This document shows, in pieces, positions 35,129 to 45,809 of a stretch of 64,000 bases of DNA (the first letter of the stretch is position 1; every line of letters starts with the position of its first letter). The DNA is from Glandiceps talaboti (lineage: Eukaryota > Hemichordata > Enteropneusta > Spengelidae), in NCBI RefSeq assembly GCF_964340395.1, contig NC_135552.1, positions 7,752,494-7,816,493 of the forward strand, written 5' to 3'. A program made the translations under genes and the position numbers. Below the pieces are notes generated by a model, which was given only the letters and a program-made list of their open reading frames with translations, was not told the origin of the DNA and ran no database searches.

Positions 35129-36906
35129 ATTTCTTCTGTATCATTGACATTTTTTTGGGTCACAATTGGCACATTTACATTGTATTACCAGTATAAACCA
35201 TTCACAGATCTAGGAAATACCAATGGCAATGAGCTAAAAAGGTTCAAAGGTTCCAGTACCAGTTCTGAGGAGGCCAAATTACAAACATACTACATGGGAG
35301 TATACTTCATTATCTTGATGACCACTTGTAATACTAATATATGTAAAAAAAAAAAAAATATGATTTACTTTTTGCTGAAATATATAGTATTTTTTCGTAT
35401 GTAGACTATGAGACCGGCAGTTTTGATGTGTCCATAAAAGTTGGAACTCTTGAAAATGGTATGTTATGGTACTTATGCAATCAAGTATTATGTGTATGTA
35501 TGTTAAATTGAGAGTCTAGAGTCCATACATGTACTTTGTGTGTTTGTGCTTTGAATATGATTGTGCCAATGATCATAACTCATTCACAGTTTACAACTGA
35601 AGTGTTACTACTTTCTGATCACGACATCTTAAGATATATTGCAGATTCTTTGTCAGTGCTCCCAACAATTCAGCAAATTTTTAGTAAAGCATTTTAAAAA
35701 GCAGGATGTATATATTTCAGAAATAGATTTCAATGCAGTGTTCTTTACCAATTGGGAGAAGCTGTAGCTTTTCCCTTTCAATATAGCAATATGATTGTAG
35801 AGTCAGTATTGGTTAAGTTGATTTCTATACATACTGCCCTCTAGAAAAAGCATGGTCAATGCATCTTGATTTGATGTATTTCACCTCTGACAGTCTCACA
35901 TTGCTGCCCACATTTCTGTGTGTTTTTTATTGAAAATTTGTAGAATTGCAGGTGACCTAAGGAGTCCAACTATGTGTACACTTTTGTTGTGTACTGTAAA
36001 AGATTTCTTTCCGTAGCATGTTTGGTGAAATGATATATACTTCTAAGTGAGTTGAAAATGTGAATGAAAGGTAAACTAGGTGTTTGAAAGTACAGAAGTA
36101 AGAACCAAGTGAATTGAAATAACATTTACATATTATATTGTATCGGTTTGTATATTTTGCATAACAGAAGTTTAAAATGATGAAAAAATAAAGTTTTATC
36201 TAAACTAATGTTGAATTTTTATTTTGTGGATGAGAAAGTTTATAAAAGACATAGGCTTTTATATCTGAAATGAAGTGATGTTGTGTTGATGTTGTGTTCG
36301 TTCTGGTATTGATATGATGCATATATAACAGACAAGCTGATTAAATTTATGATATATCATCGCTATAAAAGTTTTAATAACTGTAACATTTGTTACGAAG
36401 AAAATATTTGTTTCCTTTTCAAAGAAGCTTAAAGAACCAAAGGGAAACGCTTCTCCAAGAAATAAAGGCATTTTCATGAACTTTTGGTTCTGGAGAGTCA
36501 CTTCATTGTTTTACCGTACCTACATATGTACAATATGCACAATTTCAGAGAACATCAAGTTGAAGTTTTCCCCCCATTTGGGGATCTTTGCTGTGGGCCA
36601 CATTGCATCTTGGGAGTCAGCAGAAATGTGTATGCAATGGTTGAACAATTAATGTTCATGATATTTTCACTTTTAAGGTAATAATAGGCTTTTAGGGGTC
36701 ATAAATGTTTTTATACGTCATTTGAATTTTTTAAAATTCCTAGATTACAGGTCATGGTGGTGCAGGTGTTGTTATTGAAAATATCCCACTCAAAATAGAA
36801 ATGAACAGGAGATACATGTACATGTACAGTATGATTGAAAAACACACACAAACTGAACCAAAATGAAATATGAATATCAAATTCAATGCTTGTTGATACA
36901 TGTCCC
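35129..36906. other. Intergenic region TLR-C to Kolobok-like element
   Basis: Contains an A13 run near 35346, an AATAAA (36187-36192) that could end a long TLR-C 3' UTR, and otherwise unremarkable AT-rich sequence. No gene is seen. Confidence 0.55.
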
Positions 36907-36910
36907 TTAA

Positions 36911-37606
36911 AGGTGATTCAAAATGCTCACATTCACTATCGCTAATTTGCTAGACGACATGTTTGTGAAATGCATTCTGGTTTTAAAACTTTTCAAAAGC
37001 GTCTGCAAACACCTTAAAATGACCTTTTTTCAGTCACTTCCCTTCGGATTTACTTCGAGAGTTTTCGGGTATTTCCGGTCCCACCTAGACCACGGGATTT
37101 TATGACGTCATAGAGAGACATGGATAGCACGTAGCCTATGACGAGCGTAGTCACTAGGTGAACAAAACTCAACAGCATTGTGAAAAAATACATTGCTAGT
37201 GGTTGTAACAGACACCAGTAAACAAAAACTACACTCTACATGTCTTATTAACCAACATTTACCGATATTTACTCACACTTTCTGACTAATTGGCAGTGTC
37301 TGTGGGTATAAATGCTAAAATATTATCTCCCCATATTATGGCAAAATAAATCAAAACAGCTAGACTACAGTGTAGATATACATATTAAACACTTGTAATG
37401 TCGCTCGCGTGTTTCAATTTATTTATCTGATTTTTTTTATTATTTGCCGAGGAGAAGCATTACAATATCTTCGACAGGCATGGCGTCGACAGCATATTAT
37501 AGCCCACTATACTCGACTATACTCACTGATGTCGCCTTTTGAACGGCGCATTTAGCAACAAAGTAAACATATTTATCTTGAATAAATAAACTAGCTATTA
37601 GATTGC
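36911..37606 (+). repeat. Left terminal inverted repeat
   Basis: Starts AGGTGATTCAAAATGC directly after TTAA. It matches the reverse complement of 38641-39333 throughout; similarity fades beyond about 37606. The best-conserved part is the outer ~500 bp. Confidence 0.8.
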
Positions 37607-38640
37607 CATATCATCAGCAATAAAATTGTAAAGAATTGAGGAAATTTCGTGAGTTTAGTGTTGTCATTTACACGACTTTAGCAACTCATCTGGAAGAAAA
37701 CTTGTATGGTTTCCCTTGTTGCGATATCACTTAATTTAATGCAACAAGCCTATTTAATATTCATTAGAAGAATTCTGTAACGAATCATGGTATTCGAAGT
37801 GTACAGTTTAGGAAACCAACAAATCAAATATCGCGATGTGTTCATGATATCAAATATGATTGGACAATATTGACGTCGGCAATCAAGGTCGTGACCCCAG
37901 CACATGGTTATGAAAGAAAGCCTGCAACTAGATACTTGGCTAGCCACGTCCGGTCCCGTTTCTCAGGGTTTGTTTTGAAGTTAGAGACGTTATTTCTGTA
38001 CCACTTGAAGAATTTTACAATATATCTGATTGATAAATATGGATTACATCAACACGTGGATAAATTTAACCCGACACGAATGTGCGCTGTGCTCTCCCGA
38101 TTCCATACGTACATTGTACATACACTGCTTCAGCTTTGATCTGCGGAACTATCCTAATAGTAGTATAAGCTTACTGCCACGGCCGCGGTGACTGCACAAA
38201 ACTTGACAACACTACCCCTCTACCGATATATAATAATCACCTGTATACCGTGATAAAAACAAGCAATAATTCGAGTCCCCAACAAGTCGATGAGACCTAC
38301 TTCTGTTCTGTCCGATCCGAATGCGAGTTTCTTAGGTTTTATATGGGTTTCAGACTCGGACTAGAGTATTACGCCCTAGACAATAATAGATGTAAACTTG
38401 TGTTCACAAGCCAAACATGTGACAATACAAGACCACAACGAAAACTGTGAAAAATTTACAGGTCAGTCTCATTTTATATATGGACAACAGAATTAGGTCG
38501 GTCACAGTTCCATTTACATGATGCAATGACTCGGAGCGTACTTCCATATGCTCGGAGCAAATCGAATCAATTAGTGTATTATGGGACCAACAAATATATT
38601 GTGGCACATGTCCCGATACGCCTTCTTGAAGTTTCCCATT

Positions 38641-39333
38641 GGTATTCTAATAGCTAGTATATTTATTCGAGATGAAATATGTTTACTTTGTTGTTAAATG
38701 CACTGTTCAAAAGGCGACGCGAGTACGATTGGGCTAAAATATGCCGTCCTTGGCCCGGGGATGCCGTCAAACGTCACCATGGTATCGTAATGCTTCTTGT
38801 CGGCAAATAATAAAAAATCAGATAAATAAAAGTCAATGAATATGAAACACGCGACATTACAAGTGTTTATATATATCTAGTCTAGCCGTTTTGATTTATT
38901 TTGCCATAATATGGGGAGATCATATTTAGCATTTATACCCACAGACACTGCCAATTAGTCAGAAAGTGTGAGCAAATATCGGTAAATGTTGGTTAATAAG
39001 ACATGTAGAGTGTAGTTTTTGTTTACTGACGTCTGTTACAACCACTAGCAATGTATTTTTTCACAATGCTGTTGAGTTTTGTTCACCTAGTGACTACGCT
39101 CGTCATAGGCTACGTGCTATCCATGTCTCTCTATGACGTCATAAAATCCCATGGTCTAGGTGGGACCGGAAATACCCGAAAACTCTCGAAGTAAATCCGA
39201 AGGGAAGTGACTGAAAATGGGTCATTTTAAGGTGTTTGCAGACGCTTTTGAAAAGTTTTAAAACCAGAATGCATTTCACAAACATGTCGTCTAGCAAATT
39301 AGCGATAGTGAATGTGAGCATTTTGAATCACCT
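38641..39333 (-). repeat. Right terminal inverted repeat
   Basis: Reverse-complement partner of 36911-37606, ending in GCATTTTGAATCACCT before TTAA. A few indels and substitutions occur toward the inner end, around 38700-38830. Confidence 0.8.
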
Positions 39334-39337
39334 TTAA

Positions 39338-39634
39338 GTGGAATTTTAGAATCTACACACAAAGCAGCTCATCTTGCCCAAGCTTTTCAATATGATAACA
39401 ATTATACAATTACCACTAAGGTTCTGAAGTTGATGTTGCATAGAAAAAAAAAACTTTCCAGAGAATATAGGAAGTTGTCTTCTTAAGTTTAAAGCAGAAG
39501 TGTTATCAATAGCAGGCATTGTTTTCATGTAAATAAAAGTGTCGTGCAGTGTGAAATATGAATAACAAGTCACATTGAAAAGGTGCATGTGTATTTGTTT
39601 TGTTTTTTTCCATACACCTTTTATTGTCACCATG
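39338..39634. other. Upstream flank of TLR-D
   Basis: Short unique-looking sequence between the transposon and the presumed TLR-D promoter. It holds an A9 run and nothing else that I recognise. Confidence 0.5.
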
Positions 39635-39644
39635 TTTCAGTTCC
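39635..39644 (+). promoter_or_regulatory. ETS-IRF composite-like element upstream of TLR-D
   Basis: TTTCAGTTCC reads GGAACTGAAA on the other strand, again fitting GGAANNGAAA, 164 bp upstream of the TLR-D ATG. It recurs in the same orientation as at TLR-C, in a flank that is not obviously a duplicate. Regulatory role is inferred. Confidence 0.3.
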
Positions 39645-39807
39645 TCCTTGTTCCATGATAAAAAAGACTAGTTCCAGTTCGCCAAGTTGTATTCCACTCA
39701 TCTATTTCTGCCACTCACTGTGTTACTGTTAGTACATGAACTCTATCAAGTTGAAGAGATACATGTAGTGATCATTAGGCTTAAAATTCTGTACAAATCA
39801 TTCAAAA

Positions 39808-42693
39808 ATGAATTCATCATTGCAGATTGTTTCTATCCTTGTGGCAGTCTTTTTCATTGGAAGTCTTCTCTGTATCGACAGTGAGGCAATGATGATAGCA
39901 CCTTGGAAAGTGTACAATAACAGCCACATAGAAATCAGTTACAAACTGAACAGTATACCGTTCAACTTACCAGAATTTCTGACTAGCCTGAGAATTGACC
40001 ATAGTGGTGTAACTCACATCAGAGCCATCAGCTTCTCCAACCTCAAGCATCTCAAGACATTGGTACTTACACAGAATCCTCTGGAACTCATTGAATCAAG
40101 ACCCTTTTCTAATCTCACAAACTTAGAGAGTTTAGTATTGTCGCTGTATTGTTCATACTCAAACAGTGCTGGCAATCCAAACATTAGTTATCCAGCTATT
40201 CCTTCAGATATGCTGTATGGATTGGAAAGTCTCACTTCTCTGAAGTTAATGATAATGGGCATCAAAACACTGCATAAAGAATTCTTTCAGTATACCAGAA
40301 ATCTGCGTGTATTGGTGCTGAGGCGTAATCCCATACAAACTATCGAGTCAGATGCATTTGATTACTTGGACAAGTTGGAGATTCTTGACTTAACATATAT
40401 ATACATCACCAACCTGTATCCAGACACTTTCAGAATGCTGAAGAACTTAAAAGAACTGTATTTAGCACCTACCAGATTGACAACAATTCCTTGTGATGCC
40501 TTGTCTAAGTTAGACAGTTTGAGAGTTCTGGATATTGGAGGCAACTTTTCTAGCATTCATTTTGAAGACTCAATGAGTAATCTAAGACATTTGGAAACTG
40601 TGACTCTGAATGTGATGTACACAGTTAAAATTTTTGAGTATAATCACCTTGATGTCACTGATGTTAAACCAGGTGCTTTTGAACATCTGTTCACCAAAAC
40701 TCTGATTGTGGATGGAAATCACATTTTACTCAATATAACTAGAAATTACACCAGTTTATTTTCACCATCTCTACTGTACTTTTCATGTTCAAGTGTATAT
40801 TCACCGTTGAATGAGGAGGTTATTGACCGCTTTGTTAATAATTTCCTTCCCCGAAATGTGATTCAGATAAATTTATCCAATAACAAATTAAGGCAAATCG
40901 GGAGACAAGCTTTTAAGAGGGTGCCACACCTGAAAATATTGAATCTCAGTTCAAATGCACTCCATTTCATTCATCCAGAGTCATTTTTGGGGCTCAAAAA
41001 TTTAGAGATCCTTGATTTATCGAAAAATGATATTGGCTTTAAATCAATCCAAGCTTTAAGAGTCTTTGCGGACCCAGAATATAATCTTAGGGTTTTGAAC
41101 ATATCAAAAAATGTTCAGTTAGCAGGCAGTTTACCAGTGGAAATGATGAAGAATATTTTCAACATTGCAAGTCTTAGGGAATTGTCTCTCCAGTCTATGG
41201 AATTGGGAAGCAGAGACACACTGGTTGAGCACAGTCTCTGTAACATTCCAAATTTGGAAGTATTAAGTCTCAGAGGCAACTCCTTTTACAAATTTACTGT
41301 TGAATGTTTGCAACATTTGAAATCCCTGAAAGTTGTGGACTTCTATTATAATTGTGTGGAATCCAATGCTTACATTGATTTTGATTTGTCACAGCTACCA
41401 AATCTTGAATATATAAACCTATCTGGCAATAGGTTTGACTTAGGTCTGTTAAAAGGTGTCGTGTCTATTCGAACTCTTGTACTCATTAATGGAAAGTCAG
41501 CTGAACCTCGGGATCGATGGGATGATTCTTTTAACACACAGTGGAAAAAGTTTCAGTTGAAGTTTCCATATTTGACCATTTTCGTAATGTCTTACAGCCA
41601 AGTGTCTTACTTTTCACGGACTGTGTACAGTGGAATGCCAAATGTTGAAATGTTGATTCTTAAAGATAACAAGTTCACATTTTTAGATATGTCAGTGTTT
41701 CAAAATCATACCACGTTACGATCCATAGATATGAGAGGTAATCCTATAGTAAGAGTGAATGGTAGTTCATGGCATTTACCCAAACTACATACACTGATAC
41801 TTTCAGGTACTTTACTAACTTCTGTGCCAGAGTTTTTATTCAGTAAACAATTTCTGCCATCATTACAGATTTTGGACTTGGATAAAAATAGTTTTAATTG
41901 TGATTGTCAACTGAGTTTGTTTAGAAAATGGGCACAAGAAGATCATTTGATTCAAGTTGTTGATTTCAATAGTTATCAGTGTTCTCGTAGTGATACCAAA
42001 CGTAAAGATTTGATGTATGTTAGAGATTTTGATCCTTGGCAATTGGAATGTGAATCTCTTCTCCATGTCTATTTGTCGGTGGGCCTAGCTTGTTTGGTTG
42101 CTGTTTTAGCAAGTGTTGTTGGCTTGTGTGTTTACAATCGATGGTACATAAAATATGCATGCTTTGTCGTCAAATTGAAAGTTAGAGGATATCATGAGTT
42201 GATAGATTTGGAAGAAAATGTGAAACCATTTGATGCATTTGTGTCATATAATAGTTCCGATCAGTCTTGGGTCCTCAGAACACTGGTTCCTCATTTGGAA
42301 TCTGGTACTCCCCCAAAATACAAAATCTGTGTTGACTACAAAAACTTCATTCCTGGGAAATTCATAGTTGATAATATTGTGGATAGTATTCAGGAAAGCA
42401 GAAAGACAATTTTAATTTTGAGTCCTAGCTTTGTGAAAAGTGAGTGGTGTTTCTTTGAAATGGAAATGGCATTGCATAGATTATTTGAAGAGAGTAGAGA
42501 TGTTGTAATACTAGTTCTATTAGAGCCAATCCCTGACAAAGATTTACCTAGAAGGTTGAGGAGACTTTTCACTAAGAAAACTTACATTGAATGGCCTAAA
42601 GAAGACTGTCACACAGCCAGAAAATTGTTCTGGGCCAAATTAGAAAATGCATTGAAAATTCCCAGTAAAGTTGATCGTATACACAAACTTTAG
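39808..42693 (+). CDS. Toll-like receptor D (intronless)
   Basis: Encodes 961 residues from the ATG at 39808, followed directly by a signal peptide (LQIVSILVAVFFIGSLLCI). The cap PWKVYNNSHIEISY lacks LRRNT cysteines. LRRs run to about 693, LRRCT about 694-747 (CDCQLSLFRKW), membrane segment about 751-774, TIR 806-961 with FDAFVSY, BB loop NFIPGK, WCFFE and FW. It ends PSKVDRIHKL. The ectodomain and membrane region pair with TLR-C, while from 42211 onward the TIR is about 97% identical in DNA to TLR-F, with only about a dozen substitutions in 450 bp, many silent sites being shared. This is a clear sign of sequence exchange. A 28-bp piece of its LRRCT-coding DNA (42028-42055) reappears at 42912-42939 beside the LINE. 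Confidence 0.95.
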   Translation: MNSSLQIVSILVAVFFIGSLLCIDSEAMMIAPWKVYNNSHIEISYKLNSIPFNLPEFLTSLRIDHSGVTHIRAISFSNLKHLKTLVLTQNPLELIESRPFSNLTNLESLVLSLYCSYSNSAGNPNISYPAIPSDMLYGLESLTSLKLMIMGIKTLHKEFFQYTRNLRVLVLRRNPIQTIESDAFDYLDKLEILDLTYIYITNLYPDTFRMLKNLKELYLAPTRLTTIPCDALSKLDSLRVLDIGGNFSSIHFEDSMSNLRHLETVTLNVMYTVKIFEYNHLDVTDVKPGAFEHLFTKTLIVDGNHILLNITRNYTSLFSPSLLYFSCSSVYSPLNEEVIDRFVNNFLPRNVIQINLSNNKLRQIGRQAFKRVPHLKILNLSSNALHFIHPESFLGLKNLEILDLSKNDIGFKSIQALRVFADPEYNLRVLNISKNVQLAGSLPVEMMKNIFNIASLRELSLQSMELGSRDTLVEHSLCNIPNLEVLSLRGNSFYKFTVECLQHLKSLKVVDFYYNCVESNAYIDFDLSQLPNLEYINLSGNRFDLGLLKGVVSIRTLVLINGKSAEPRDRWDDSFNTQWKKFQLKFPYLTIFVMSYSQVSYFSRTVYSGMPNVEMLILKDNKFTFLDMSVFQNHTTLRSIDMRGNPIVRVNGSSWHLPKLHTLILSGTLLTSVPEFLFSKQFLPSLQILDLDKNSFNCDCQLSLFRKWAQEDHLIQVVDFNSYQCSRSDTKRKDLMYVRDFDPWQLECESLLHVYLSVGLACLVAVLASVVGLCVYNRWYIKYACFVVKLKVRGYHELIDLEENVKPFDAFVSYNSSDQSWVLRTLVPHLESGTPPKYKICVDYKNFIPGKFIVDNIVDSIQESRKTILILSPSFVKSEWCFFEMEMALHRLFEESRDVVILVLLEPIPDKDLPRRLRRLFTKKTYIEWPKEDCHTARKLFWAKLENALKIPSKVDRIHKL

Positions 42694-42883
42694 TACATAA
42701 AGTCACAAACATTTTCAGATCAAATTTCTCCTGCAATCTTTGAAACAGGAGATTAAGACATTTTGATATTATCCGAATGTAAACTTTTTTGAATTGATAC
42801 TAATAGTAGATGAAATGTCATTTACAATATTTTCAAAACAATATTTCATATTTCTGATTTGAATGACATGAGCATGATTTTTT

Positions 42884-42968
42884 TTCCAAATAATTGTATT
42901 AATTGTATTAATTTGATCCTTGGCAATTGGAATGTGAATATTCCAAATAATTGTATTAATTGTATTAA
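42884..42968 (+). repeat. Duplicated 28-bp repeats enclosing a 28-bp copy of TLR coding DNA
   Basis: A 28-bp sequence (starting TTCCAAATAATTG) occurs at 42884-42911 and exactly again at 42941-42968. Between them, 42912-42939 is identical to 28 bp of TLR-D (42028-42055) and TLR-C (34463-34490), coding for the DPWQLECE stretch. The second copy ends exactly where recognisable LINE sequence starts. This looks like templated filler DNA made when the LINE's 5' end was joined. Confidence 0.85.
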
Positions 42969-42970
42969 AA

Positions 42971-44479
42971 TCATGCGAACTTGATATTCTACCAACTAAC
43001 CTTGTTAAACAATCTGTTGATTCTCTCGCGCCTTTCCTAGCCAATCTGTTTAATGTTTCATTATCTACAGGCGACATTCCGTGCCAATTTAAATCTGCAA
43101 TTATTCGACCACTTCTGAAGAAACCTGATCTTGATCACAACTTAATGAAAAATTACAGACCAGTATCCAATTTACCCTATTTATCGAAAATTCTGGAAAA
43201 AATAGTCGCACAGCAATTACACGATCATCTGACTAAGAATGAATTGTACACCAAGTGTCAGAGTGCATATCGTTCCAACCATAGCACAGAGACAGCTTTA
43301 CTGCGTCTTCATAATGACATTATGATAGCTTTGAACAACAAAAAGGACGTCGTTCTCATCATGTTGGACTTATCAGCAGCATTCGACACAATTGATCATG
43401 GCGTTTTGCTAAAGAGACTAGAGTATCGCTTTGGTATCATTGGTTCAGCACTAGCGTGGTTTACATCATATCTTAACAATCGCAGTCAGTATGTAAAAGT
43501 GAACTCTTTAAAATCATCTACGTCATTCTTGAAATATGGTGTCCCCCAGGGATCTGTTCTCGGACCCGTCTTATTCACATTATACACCGCTCCACTAGAA
43601 GACATCATTACGAAATATAACATAAACTACACCATGTATGCAGATGACTCGGGAATTTACGTCATCTGTGATAGGCCAGCTGACATTTTATCGAATGTAG
43701 AACTGTGTGTTGATGATATCCGTTCCTGGATGAAAATGAATATGTTAGTCCTAAATGATGACAAGACAGAAGTTATACAGTTTTCGTCAAAGTTAAAAAC
43801 TGACGTTGAACAACTGACAAGCCTGAAAATCGGTGGATCAGACATAGTTCCATCCCCTTCCGTAAGAAATCTTGGTGTCAATTTACGAAATGACGGCTCT
43901 ATGTCTGATTATGTTAGTCAAATTTGCAAAAGTGGGTTCTTTTCCCTATATAGGATTGGCAAGATTCGCAAGCTGCTTGATAAAACCTGCACAGAGAGAC
44001 TGATACACGCATTCGTGACATCACGACTCGACTACTGTAACAGTCTATTGAATGGAATACCTAAGTGTCAGTTAAGTCGCCTACAATCTCTACAGAATGC
44101 CGCCGCTCGTCTTGTATGCTGTAAACGTAAATCGGACCACATCACTCCAGTACTGATTGACTTGCATTGGCTACCGGTTGATGCTAGAATTAAATTTAAA
44201 ACTCTGCTGATAACTTTTAAGATAATTAATCACATGGCACCACTGTACTTATCAGAAATAATTAGTTCATATGTACCCACAAGAAATCTTCGTTCAGCGG
44301 AAAAGCTGCTCTTAGTCAGACCCACTGGTATTTTTAACAAAACTTACGGTCAGAGAGCGTTTTCAGTCTGTGCACCCACTCTCTGGAATTCACTTCCACT
44401 AGGCATTAGAAATTCAAAGACCATCGACAATTTTAAATCCGCTCTCAAAACTTACCTTTTTAAACAACATTTTTATTGA
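42971..44479 (+). CDS. Reverse transcriptase fragment of an L2/CR1-type LINE
   Basis: An open frame of 503 codons with no native start; the first Met is at 43145 but homologous sequence begins upstream (SCELDILPTNLV, then STGDIPCQFKSAIIRPLLKK). RT motifs occur in order: KNYRPVSNLPYLSKILEK, motif A LDLSAAFDTIDH, PQGSVLGPVLF, and the catalytic YADD at 43637-43648. The C-terminal region ends NFKSALKTYLFKQHF. The enzyme copies LINE RNA into DNA at a nicked target. This copy lacks the endonuclease and 5' end, so it cannot move by itself. It lies in the same direction as the TLR genes, 0.3 kb after TLR-D, and is unrelated to their function. Confidence 0.88.
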   Translation, partial: SCELDILPTNLVKQSVDSLAPFLANLFNVSLSTGDIPCQFKSAIIRPLLKKPDLDHNLMKNYRPVSNLPYLSKILEKIVAQQLHDHLTKNELYTKCQSAYRSNHSTETALLRLHNDIMIALNNKKDVVLIMLDLSAAFDTIDHGVLLKRLEYRFGIIGSALAWFTSYLNNRSQYVKVNSLKSSTSFLKYGVPQGSVLGPVLFTLYTAPLEDIITKYNINYTMYADDSGIYVICDRPADILSNVELCVDDIRSWMKMNMLVLNDDKTEVIQFSSKLKTDVEQLTSLKIGGSDIVPSPSVRNLGVNLRNDGSMSDYVSQICKSGFFSLYRIGKIRKLLDKTCTERLIHAFVTSRLDYCNSLLNGIPKCQLSRLQSLQNAAARLVCCKRKSDHITPVLIDLHWLPVDARIKFKTLLITFKIINHMAPLYLSEIISSYVPTRNLRSAEKLLLVRPTGIFNKTYGQRAFSVCAPTLWNSLPLGIRNSKTIDNFKSALKTYLFKQHFY

Positions 44480-44661
44480 ATTTTGCAGATTTTCTTTTTA
44501 CATCAACCTTAAATTTCGCCCTTTTTAAGTAAGCATTGTTTTTATTAGCATTATTTTCTTATTCAAACATTTATCTATTTTACTAGCGTATTACACATAT
44601 TTTGTATAGTTTCAAGTTACATCAGTATTTTAAAATTCCAGTCTGTGTATTGTTATGGAAA

Positions 44662-44687
44662 GCGCACTGAGACGCAGTGTAGTGCGC
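44662..44687 (+). other. 3' hairpin of the LINE
   Basis: GCGCACT (44662-44668) pairs with AGTGCGC (44681-44687) across a 12-nt loop just before the ATT-rich tail. Such terminal hairpins in L2/CR1-group RNAs are thought to help recognition by the RT. Confidence 0.6.
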
Positions 44688-44721
44688 TCTTTTATAAGAA
44701 ATAAATTATTATTATTATTTT

Positions 44722-45142
44722 TGTTAGAAATCAATGAAAAGATAACAAGTGTCTGTGAAATGAAGTGAAATGAAACTTTCTGTTTAAAATATGCCATGCT
44801 CCCATTTATTCAGGATATTATCATTGCGCCAATGAGCACCATATACATATGCTTTACTAGAGTGTGTTCACCCTTTGTATGTATTTTTTAGCTTGTCTAA
44901 ATTGTAACCGGGTCTAAACAGGAATAATTGTTCCTTAAAAATAAAAGATTTTAAAAAATACTTTAAAAAATGTTATACTGTTAAGCAGTAAAGAGTTACT
45001 CCAGACACTTTTGAAATGTCACAAATCGTACTTTTAATTCCTCTTAATTTTTAATGATAAAAGTTTTATTTCCTGTTTTCAGCCTCCTTGTTGTTCCTTG
45101 ATGGGATTAGAACTTAGAAGGAAAATACAAATTTTAAATTTA

Positions 45143-45173
<31 letters not shown>

Positions 45174-45516
45174 TCTTTTGCATTCACAGTGCGAGATGTG
45201 CTAAATCTGTTTTAAGTTATTGTTTAGGTTCTTGGAGATTTAAATATGATTTACAAAGAATTGTACTTGTGTTATAAAACATGTTTTCTATGCATGATGA
45301 CAGTTTGGAAATGTCTGTAGCTGAATTGTTACGTGGCTTGATATTCAAGTTAGCTTCCGTGTATTAGGTAAATGTAGATGATTACAGTATTTGATATTCA
45401 AGTTAGTTTCCGAGTGTTAGGTACACAGTATTTGTATTCAGAACAATTAAAGTAGAAGTTGTTTAGAATTTTCTCCTTTATTTTTGTTTATGCACATGTT
45501 ACACACTTGAAAAATC

Positions 45517-45565
<49 letters not shown>

Positions 45566-45809
45566 GTAGTAGTACATGTAGTAGTAGTAGTAAAACGAAC
45601 AAGTTCTCTGTAAAGTTATAGTTCTTCGTAGGACATTAGAACTTATTCAAGAACTTTTTATGACTATTTTGATGACATTTAATTCCAAAATTGTTTGCAA
45701 ATTACATAGTAGTTCATTTTGCATGATGTAAATTATTGTAGCATCAAATACTACTTGGTTCTATATGTTTGGCTCGCTCACTACAGAGAAAATTTTGCTA
45801 GTGAATTTT
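44722..45809. other. AT-rich flank with simple repeats
   Basis: Contains a short (AT)n run (45151-45174), an (AAC)n tract (45516-45564) and an adjoining (GTA)n tract (45566-45592). No gene is seen. Confidence 0.6.
45516..45592. repeat. (AAC)n / (GTA)n compound microsatellite
   Basis: About 16 CAA units are followed by interrupted GTA/AGT units that include one TACATGTA. Confidence 0.95.

Larger units (their letters stand above)
36911..39333. mobile_element. Non-autonomous DNA transposon, Kolobok/T2-like
   Basis: A 2.4-kb unit has very long terminal inverted repeats (36911-37606 and 38641-39333) and TTAA on both outer sides (36907-36910 and 39334-39337). The ends read TTAAAGGTGATTC including the target site. 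TTAA duplication with purine-first termini fits the Kolobok superfamily; the TTAAAGG start resembles the Xenopus T2 MITEs. piggyBac also uses TTAA, but its termini usually begin CCC/CCY. The arms are nearly identical near the ends (60-codon frames in each arm differ at one residue), so the insertion looks fairly young. The ~1-kb core (37607-38640) is GC-richer than its surroundings and has only short frames with no recognisable transposase, so movement would need a transposase from elsewhere. Confidence 0.8.
42969..44721 (+). mobile_element. 5'-truncated L2/CR1-type non-LTR retrotransposon
   Basis: Contains most of the reverse transcriptase frame, a short 3' UTR, a 3' hairpin (44662-44687) and an ATT-rich tail (about 44701-44721), as in L2/CR1-group LINEs. 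The endonuclease region is missing: homology begins at 42971, partway into the RT N-terminal region. No target duplication is evident, which is usual for this group. The frame is intact from the truncation to the natural stop, so the insertion is recent or little decayed. Confidence 0.85.

Noticed and set aside
36923-37105. A 60-codon frame repeated almost exactly on the other strand at 39139-39321
   Set aside because: Both copies lie in the inverted arms of one transposon; the similarity reflects the arms, not a protein family.
43657-43881. Antisense frame within the LINE reverse transcriptase
   Set aside because: Opposite strand of an intact RT frame; no evidence of its own.
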